Positions 1 to 4,693 of a DNA stretch of 6,095 bases are shown in pieces. Within the stretch, counting starts at the first letter, position 1. The number at the start of each line of letters is the position of its first letter. Source of the DNA: Bdellovibrionales bacterium (lineage in GTDB: Bacteria > Bdellovibrionota > UBA1018 > CAIPTA01); the NCBI GenBank assembly GCA_021730855.1, contig JAKFYM010000395.1, positions 1 through 6,095 of the forward strand, given 5' to 3'. A program made the position numbers and the translations under genes. The notes beneath the pieces are model-generated. The model made no database searches. It saw nothing but the letters and a program-made list of their open reading frames with translations, and was not told where the DNA came from.

Positions 1-1332
1 ATCCTGATCGCTCGCGGACATATGTATGCCGGTGATCCCAATGAGGCCGCAGACCTTTTGAGATCTGTCTTATCCGATGCCGAGCCCACGCATCCCCTGC
101 GGGTGAAGGCAGAAGAGATGCTCGCCTACCTAAGCCAGCTCTCCGATGTGAAGCCAAATGTGGTGGGCGTGCTGCTTCCCCTATCGGGGAAGTTTGGAAA
201 GTTTGGCCACCTCTGCTTGAATTCAATCCTGATGGCGTTTCGTGCCTTCGCGGAAATGCCCGAGCGGGCCGGCCTCGCCAACTACCGAATCGTGATTCGT
301 GATTCCGGGGAGAGCGTGGAAACCGCGCAGGAGCGTTTTGAAGAATTGGTAAAAGAAGAAAAAGTGATCGCAGTGCTCGGCCCACTCTTGAGCAAGCAGT
401 TTCCTGGTGTGGCCGCAAAAGCTCAGGAATTCGGTGTGCCCCTCCTGAGCCTGAGCCAGAGAGTGGAAGCTAGCCTCCTAGGATCCTATATTTTTCCCGT
501 AGCCCTCACGCCCGAGCAGCAAATTGAAAGCATTGTTTCCTACGCCATGGAGTCACGAGGCTATCAGCGTTTCGCCATCCTTGCTCCTAGCGATAGTTTT
601 GGCGATGAGTACGTGAATCTTTTTTGGGACGCAGTGGAAAAATCTGGTGGCAGCATCGTGGGCATCGAGCGCTACGAACCCAAGGCCACCGATTTTCGTG
701 AAGAAGTAAAACGACTCGTGGGCCTCGAATACCTTGGCGCACGCAAGCTGGAGATCGAGGATTTGCGCCGCCGCCAGGAAAAATATGCAGCCACGCTCAA
801 GGTCAAAGGCAAGCTCCGCCAGCGATTGCTCAAAGCCTACGATCCCAAAGGCCTGGTGGACTTCGATGCGATCTTTATCCCGGACGATCCCGCCACCCTT
901 GGGCAGATCGCGCCCACTTTTGCGGTAGAAGAAGTGCAAGATCTGCCCCTCCTGGGGATCAATACCTGGAACACCCCGGAGATTGTGCAGAGAGCAGGCA
1001 AATACCTGCAAAAGTCGATTTTTGTGGATGGTTTTTTTGCCACCAGCCAGAACCCCAAGACCCTGGAATTCGTGCAAAACTATACAAAATACTTTCAGTC
1101 CACTCCGGGCACCATCGAAGTCCAAGCGCATGATGCAGCCTCTATCCTGATCGATGTGCTTGGGGATGAGCCACCCGCCACGCGCTCCCGGCTCCGCGAG
1201 CGCCTCCTGCAGAAAGAAAATTTCACAGGAATATCAGGCAACTATCGCTTCACCCCGGCCGGCGTGGCGCGCGAAGCCCACCTGCTCACGGTTAAGGGGA
1301 ATGCCATCATTGAGCTCTCCGACCGGAAATAG
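1..1332 (+). CDS. LpoA/LppC-like periplasmic-binding-fold protein (penicillin-binding protein activator type), 5' end missing
   Basis: The reading frame is open from base 1. The first ATG, at 22, has no Shine-Dalgarno sequence, so the gene almost certainly begins upstream and any signal peptide or lipobox lies outside the window. Numbering from that ATG, residues 1-42 are helical and TPR-like (GDPNEAADLLRSVLSD). A type I periplasmic-binding fold starts at about residue 46, with the typical strand and loop VVGVLLPLSGKFGKFG. Further family-like segments are VIAVLGPLLS (115-124), GVPLLSLSQ (138-146), RFAILAPSDSFGDEY (183-197) and the closing GISGNYRFTPAG near the C-terminus. A charged helical insert at about 230-275 precedes the second-lobe strand DAIFIPDD. 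TPR-like helices followed by this fold is the architecture of LpoA, the outer-membrane lipoprotein that activates PBP1A. Branched-chain amino acid binding proteins share the fold, but no transporter genes are visible. The fold is well supported; the activator role is inferred. The TAG stop is at 1330-1332. Confidence 0.8.
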   Translation: MLIARGHMYAGDPNEAADLLRSVLSDAEPTHPLRVKAEEMLAYLSQLSDVKPNVVGVLLPLSGKFGKFGHLCLNSILMAFRAFAEMPERAGLANYRIVIRDSGESVETAQERFEELVKEEKVIAVLGPLLSKQFPGVAAKAQEFGVPLLSLSQRVEASLLGSYIFPVALTPEQQIESIVSYAMESRGYQRFAILAPSDSFGDEYVNLFWDAVEKSGGSIVGIERYEPKATDFREEVKRLVGLEYLGARKLEIEDLRRRQEKYAATLKVKGKLRQRLLKAYDPKGLVDFDAIFIPDDPATLGQIAPTFAVEEVQDLPLLGINTWNTPEIVQRAGKYLQKSIFVDGFFATSQNPKTLEFVQNYTKYFQSTPGTIEVQAHDAASILIDVLGDEPPATRSRLRERLLQKENFTGISGNYRFTPAGVAREAHLLTVKGNAIIELSDRK

Positions 1333-1338
1333 CATTCC

Positions 1339-1367
1339 TTGCCTGCTCTCGCGGACTTACGTATAAT
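1339..1367 (+). promoter_or_regulatory. Sigma70-type promoter for fliD operon
   Basis: TTGCCT at 1339-1344 matches the -35 consensus at four of six bases. It is separated by exactly 17 bases from a perfect TATAAT at 1362-1367. Transcription would start at about 1373-1374, giving a leader of about 30 bases before the fliD TTG codon. The promoter sits in the only gap that separates the upstream periplasmic protein gene from the flagellar block. I see no sigma28 (GCCGATAA-type -10) or sigma54 (GG/GC at -24/-12) match in this gap. Confidence 0.65.
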
Positions 1368-1390
1368 TTTCTAAGGTACTGCTTTTATCA

Positions 1391-1396
1391 AGGAGG
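1391..1396 (+). promoter_or_regulatory. Shine-Dalgarno of fliD (decides TTG start)
   Basis: AGGAGG, preceded by another A, lies 7 bases before the TTG at 1404, which is the optimal distance. The ATG at 1397 touches the Shine-Dalgarno sequence directly with no spacer. It is in another frame that stops at 1459, so it is a poor start. The TTG frame gives the conserved FliD N-terminus. Confidence 0.85.
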
Positions 1397-1403
1397 ATGA
1401 AAG

Positions 1404-2792
1404 TTGCCTGCTATTTCTCTCGGTCCTATTGCTTCCGGTCTCCCGCGAGACCTCGTTGATCGTCTCGTTGAGGCGGAACGCGAACCAATCCGAAAATTAG
1501 AAGCACGCAAACAAGATGAAGAAGCCAAACTCAAGTTGGCTCAGGATCTTTCCACGCGTGTGAGTGATATCAGCGCTAGCGTAAAAGGCCTGGGCAACTA
1601 TCGGAGCTTCCGTGATCTCATGGCGGTGAACGGCAATCCCGCGCTCATGGATGTGACCGTGGACAAAAACACGGCTGAGCCCGGCAGCTACCAATTGGAA
1701 GTGCTCCAGCTAGCGGGCCGCTCTTCCATGCTCTCCAATGCCTTTCCCGATCCTGATGAAACCCAAGCCGGTGCGGGCTACTTCAGCTACACCCTGCCCA
1801 ATGGTGAGGAGCGCGAGGTCTATATCGACCCCAGCCAGAGCACCCTCAACGGCATCGCCAAGACCATCAATGGCCAGCATGACCTTGATCTTTCCGCCGT
1901 GGTGGTCGACGACGGCACGGGCGAAGAAAATTCCTGGCGCCTTATCGTGAGCCATAAAAACTCAGGCGAAAAAAATGACGCCGAATTTCCGGACTTTTAT
2001 TTCCTAGATGGAGATGAGGACTTCTATCTCGACAAAGAGCGCATCGCCCAGAACTCGAAGCTCCTGGTAAATGGCTTCGAAGTAGAGTTTGAAGGCAATA
2101 AGATCTCCACCCTCCTGCCGGGGGTGACCATCGACCTAAAGGACGCCGCTCCCGGAAAAGAATTCACGCTCAAGATCCAAGAAGATAACAAAAGCGTGCG
2201 CGGCAAGCTCGAGGCCATGGCGCAAAAGATCAATGAGGTCTTAAGCTTCATCCAAAACCAGAACAAGCTCGACAAGGATAGCAACACTCGCAACACCTTG
2301 GGTGGCGACATCACGCTCCAGACGCTGGAATACAAAGTTCGCCAAATGATCATCACGCCCCTGGCCACCGAATACGGGCCGATTCGCATGGCCGATCTCG
2401 GTGTTCAATTCAACCGCAATGGATTGCTTGACGTAAACGGCGACAAACTAGAAAAAGTCCTAAACGAAAATTTCGGGGCGGTCTCACAGTTTTTCGTAGG
2501 CTTAGATGATGGCGGGGATGGGTTTGCCAATCGCCTAGAAGTCATGGCGCGCTCCATGACCCGTCAGGACGGCGTCATGCATTCGCGCCTCGATGGAATC
2601 AAGCGCCGGATTCGCGACATTGATAACCAAATCGAGAACAAAGAGCGCCAGATCGCCTCTACCGAGCGCAACCTCAAAGACAAATTTTCGAAACTCGAAG
2701 GAACCATTGCAAAGTTGAAAGCTCAGCAGGCCTCTGTGGCAGGCGCAGTAGGAGGAGGCGGAGGCCTCCTCTCTTCGCTTGGAGGCGGATAA
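1404..2792 (+). CDS. fliD: Flagellar filament cap protein FliD (hook-associated protein 2), TTG start
   Basis: FliD caps the growing flagellar filament outside the cell and guides flagellin insertion. The 462 residues are close to the usual FliD length. The N-terminal domain (about 8-108) opens with the typical GLPRDLVDRLVEAEREPI and a long helix (30-62), then reaches the GSYQLEVLQLA segment (94-104). The central exposed domain (about 110-215) is acidic, with the cluster DFYFLDGDEDFYLDKE at 197-212. The C-terminal domain shows LVNGFEVEFEGN, LLPGVTIDLKDAAPG, ADLGVQFNRNGLL (330-342) and a coiled coil at about 395-442 ending in LKAQQASVAG. After this comes a glycine-rich tail (AVGGGGGLLSSLGGG). 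The TTG start is fixed by the AGGAGG at 1391. An internal ATG at codon 73 would destroy the conserved N-terminus. It is followed after 29 bases by fliS, its usual partner. Confidence 0.95.
   Translation: MPAISLGPIASGLPRDLVDRLVEAEREPIRKLEARKQDEEAKLKLAQDLSTRVSDISASVKGLGNYRSFRDLMAVNGNPALMDVTVDKNTAEPGSYQLEVLQLAGRSSMLSNAFPDPDETQAGAGYFSYTLPNGEEREVYIDPSQSTLNGIAKTINGQHDLDLSAVVVDDGTGEENSWRLIVSHKNSGEKNDAEFPDFYFLDGDEDFYLDKERIAQNSKLLVNGFEVEFEGNKISTLLPGVTIDLKDAAPGKEFTLKIQEDNKSVRGKLEAMAQKINEVLSFIQNQNKLDKDSNTRNTLGGDITLQTLEYKVRQMIITPLATEYGPIRMADLGVQFNRNGLLDVNGDKLEKVLNENFGAVSQFFVGLDDGGDGFANRLEVMARSMTRQDGVMHSRLDGIKRRIRDIDNQIENKERQIASTERNLKDKFSKLEGTIAKLKAQQASVAGAVGGGGGLLSSLGGG
2752..2771 (+). other. Inverted repeat in the fliD 3' end
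   Basis: GAGGAGG (2752-2758) and CCTCCTC (2765-2771) are perfect inverted copies around a 6-base loop. The overlapping GGAGGCCTCC at 2760-2769 is itself a palindrome, and GGAGG recurs at 2781-2785. The following homopolymer is A-rich (2790-2797), not a T tract, so it is not a rho-independent terminator for the + strand. It may simply reflect the glycine codons of the FliD tail, or it may form an RNA hairpin just ahead of the fliS leader. Confidence 0.35.
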
Positions 2793-2805
2793 AAAAACGT
2801 AACCT

Positions 2806-2810
2806 AAGGA
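2806..2810 (+). promoter_or_regulatory. Shine-Dalgarno of fliS
   Basis: AAGGA lies 11 bases before the fliS ATG at 2822, which is slightly long. Its last A starts a two-codon ATG-GGA-TAA (2810-2818) that ends 3 bases before the fliS start. Confidence 0.6.
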
Positions 2811-2821
2811 TGGGATAAGCG

Positions 2822-3214
2822 ATGAATCAGCACGGAGCGAAGGCATATCACAAAACATCGGTAGAAACGGCGAGCAAGGAACGCATCCTGCTCATGCTGT
2901 ATGAAGGCTGCATTCGTCACCTGAAGCGTTGCCGCACGGCTATGGAGAACAAGCAGATGGCTGAAAAGGGCATCGCCCTAGGCAAGGCGCAAGACATCAT
3001 CAACGAGCTCTCCAACTCCCTTAACTTTGAGGTGGGCGGTGAGCTTTCTAAACAACTCGAGGCCCTTTACTTGCATCTTTTTGAACAGACCACCAAAGCC
3101 AATATCGAGAACGACCCGCAAAAAATCACCCACTGCATCAAGATCATGGAAACCCTCTATGAGGGTTGGAAAGAGGCCGTGGCTAAACTCAAAGGCACAG
3201 GAGAGAAAAAATGA
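2822..3214 (+). CDS. fliS: Flagellin export chaperone FliS
   Basis: FliS binds the C-terminal part of flagellin in the cytoplasm, prevents its early polymerisation and delivers it to the flagellar export gate. The 130-residue length is typical. The family signature is clear at the N-terminus: AKAYHKTSVETASKERILL (6-24), then MLYEGCIRHLKRC in the first long helix. The next helix carries KGIALGKAQDIINELSNSLN (49-68), the region that matches the classic FliS pattern of a helix ending in a conserved leucine-asparagine pair. After GGELSKQLEALYLHLFEQTTKAN comes the last helix with the ETLYEGWKEA motif (110-119). The ATG at 2822 is supported by AAGGA at 2806 and leaves 29 bases after fliD. The stop overlaps the next gene in an ATGA (3211-3214), so the two are likely translationally coupled. 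Confidence 0.96.
   Translation: MNQHGAKAYHKTSVETASKERILLMLYEGCIRHLKRCRTAMENKQMAEKGIALGKAQDIINELSNSLNFEVGGELSKQLEALYLHLFEQTTKANIENDPQKITHCIKIMETLYEGWKEAVAKLKGTGEKK
3199..3203 (+). promoter_or_regulatory. Shine-Dalgarno of the post-fliS gene, inside fliS
   Basis: AGGAG lies 7 bases before the ATG at 3211, within the last codons of fliS. The good spacing supports the ATGA-overlapping start and independent as well as coupled initiation. Confidence 0.75.
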
Positions 3215-3645
3215 GCCCTCTCTATAAAATGCTAGAAGATAAGAACTATTGGTACCGGAAGTACCTGGCTTGTAGCGAGGCGTTTCTAGTGGGCCTTCGT
3301 CATGCCCCCGAGGTAGCCTTGGAAGAGCTCGAGCTTTTTTATGGAAACCGGGAGAGCTTACTAAAAATTATTGAGGGCCTGGACTTCAAGATCGACGAAT
3401 TTCTTCAGACATCCCCCGTCACCAACCCCAGCACGGAAGAGCAAACAAAAGTCCAGTACTACGTCCGAGAAAAGGACTCCATCATTGAGCGCGTTTTGCT
3501 TCTAGACCATGAAATCATCACCGGGATCGAGGCTCTCCAAGCCTTAGGGGCCGAAAAAATGAAGCTCCTGGCAAAAGGTAAGAAAGCCCTTGCTAAATAC
3601 AAGAGCTCCTTCAACTATAATGATAAAATCGATAAACGGGTTTAG
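3211..3645 (+). CDS. Small helical protein behind FliS, candidate FliT/FlgN-class flagellar chaperone
   Basis: I do not recognise a named family with certainty. The 144-residue protein is cytoplasmic by appearance, with no signal peptide or membrane segment, and is predicted almost wholly helical. It has an aromatic N-terminus (NYWYRKYLACSEAFL). Two similar helices follow: NRESLLKIIEGLDFKI at 46-61 and EKDSIIERVLLLDHEI at 87-102. They align without gaps at an offset of 41 residues, sharing the charged-S-aliphatic-aliphatic start and the LD-x-x-I end. A Pro/Thr/Ser linker (66-76) lies between them. The C-terminus is lysine-rich (KGKKALAKYKSS). FliT and FlgN chaperones are helical proteins of similar size with a comparable R/K..LI..L....D..I helix, and fliT commonly follows fliS. 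Position, size and motif make a FliD or hook-protein chaperone the best guess, but sequence identity to FliT is not obvious. The start overlaps the fliS stop (ATGA); the next gene begins 3 bases after its TAG. Confidence 0.85.
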   Translation: MSPLYKMLEDKNYWYRKYLACSEAFLVGLRHAPEVALEELELFYGNRESLLKIIEGLDFKIDEFLQTSPVTNPSTEEQTKVQYYVREKDSIIERVLLLDHEIITGIEALQALGAEKMKLLAKGKKALAKYKSSFNYNDKIDKRV

Positions 3646-3648
3646 GTG

Positions 3649-4656
3649 ATGCGAGAAAAGGAAATAGATTTTAGCCAGACCTTCGAGAACCAGCAAGCTT
3701 TACACGCTCTGGTGTCGGAGACCTTTGACGCTGCAGATGCCTCCAAGAGCGAGCAGGCCTACCAATCCAATGGCCGCTTGAACTCCGGAGTGCTGATCCG
3801 CAACGCCAAGATTTTGCTCGCGGCTGGCGACATCGCACTGGCAAAGAACATTTTCCGCGCCTTGGTCGAAAACGGCGAAACCTTAGGCGTGGCCTATTCT
3901 GGTCTTGGCAGTTGCTATGAGCTCGAAGGTAAAGTGGACCTGGCGATCAAGGCCTATCGTGAAGCCATTATTTTTGAGCCCACCTTTGGCTGCCTCTTTG
4001 CTCTGGCCGAGCTGTATATCAAGAAGGAAGAGTACACCAACGCTATTGGCACCTTCCTGCGCGCGCAAAACCTGAACCGCCTAAGCTCCGTGCAGCTTTT
4101 TGAAATCCATAAGGGACTCGGCAGCTGCTATATGCACCTCTCCCAGCTCAACAATGCCGAAGCCCATTACCGCAAGGCCTATGAGATCAATCCCGGCTCA
4201 GACCACCTGCACGTGAATATCGGGTCGCTGGCGATGAAAAAGGGCGATCTCTCTACCGCGCTTCTGCATTTTAAAGAATCCGTGCGCATCCAGCCCCGCA
4301 ATGCCAGCGCGCTCACGGGGATTGGACTGGCCCATACCGGCTTGGGAAATAAAGAAGCCGCCCATGAGGCCTTTGCCCAAGCCCTACGCATCGATATCCA
4401 CGACGTGACTGCCCTCTATCATCTCGTGAAATGTGCCTATGAACTAAAGCGTTTCGATACCGTTTGTGACCTTTTGCAAAAGTACATCCAGCATAATGCC
4501 GTGAATGCGAACATTCTCTACAGTTATGCTGGAATCCTCTACCATCGTGAAATGCACAAAGAGGCCTTAGAAGAATGTGAAAAATTGCTAGCCCTCAAGC
4601 CAGAGCACGAGGGAGCAAAAAAACTCAAAGAGCTAATCCTGAAGAAAATCACTTGA
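3649..4656 (+). CDS. Tetratricopeptide repeat (TPR) protein in flagellar operon
   Basis: This is a solenoid protein of about 335 residues with no signal peptide and no membrane segment, so probably a cytoplasmic protein-binding scaffold. After a charged N-terminal segment of about 45 residues, about eight helix pairs of 31-38 residues can be seen (numbering from the GTG at 3646): about 47-78 (LLAAGDIALAKNIFRALVE), 82-113 (GLGSCYELEGKVDLAIKAY), 116-147, 153-184 (GLGSCYMHLSQLNNAEAHY), 188-218, 221-252 (GIGLAHTGLGNKEAAHEAF), 256-286 and 288-320. Several end in the TPR-typical proline (EP, NP, QP, KP). No enzymatic domain is attached. ATG at 3649 is chosen; GTG at 3646 directly follows the previous TAG and is an equal alternative adding one residue. 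The Shine-Dalgarno sequence is weak (GGG at 3638-3640), so translation probably depends on coupling to the upstream gene. The downstream glycosyltransferase suggests it may present a substrate such as flagellin; that role is inferred. Confidence 0.92.
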   Translation: MREKEIDFSQTFENQQALHALVSETFDAADASKSEQAYQSNGRLNSGVLIRNAKILLAAGDIALAKNIFRALVENGETLGVAYSGLGSCYELEGKVDLAIKAYREAIIFEPTFGCLFALAELYIKKEEYTNAIGTFLRAQNLNRLSSVQLFEIHKGLGSCYMHLSQLNNAEAHYRKAYEINPGSDHLHVNIGSLAMKKGDLSTALLHFKESVRIQPRNASALTGIGLAHTGLGNKEAAHEAFAQALRIDIHDVTALYHLVKCAYELKRFDTVCDLLQKYIQHNAVNANILYSYAGILYHREMHKEALEECEKLLALKPEHEGAKKLKELILKKIT

Positions 4657-4679
4657 AGAGTGAATTTCAGGACGCCCAC

Positions 4680-4684
4680 AAGGA
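4680..4684 (+). promoter_or_regulatory. Shine-Dalgarno of the GT9-like gene
   Basis: AAGGA lies 9 bases before the ATG at 4694. Its last A also begins an out-of-frame ATG (4684) whose frame stops at 4737. The Shine-Dalgarno spacing selects the ATG at 4694. Confidence 0.7.
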
Positions 4685-4693
4685 TGTTGGCGC

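Noticed and set aside
22..24. ATG at 22 as the true start of the first gene
   Set aside because: The frame is open back to base 1, no ribosome binding site precedes the ATG, and starting here would leave a periplasmic protein without a signal peptide.
553..1131. 192-codon open frame on the minus strand
   Set aside because: It lies wholly antisense to the well-supported periplasmic-binding-fold gene, has no Shine-Dalgarno-supported start and its translation shows no recognisable domain.
2024..2389. 121-codon minus-strand frame within fliD
   Set aside because: It is antisense to conserved FliD C-terminal coding sequence and its Ser/Leu-rich translation is typical of a shadow frame.
2752..2800. 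Possible rho-independent terminator after fliD
   Set aside because: The GC inverted repeat is followed by an A tract rather than a T tract on the + strand, lies inside the coding sequence, and fliS follows at once.
4040..4065. Possible sigma54 promoter (TGGCAC near 4048) inside the TPR gene
   Set aside because: The downstream GC element is one base out of register with the -24/-12 spacing and no gene start follows nearby.
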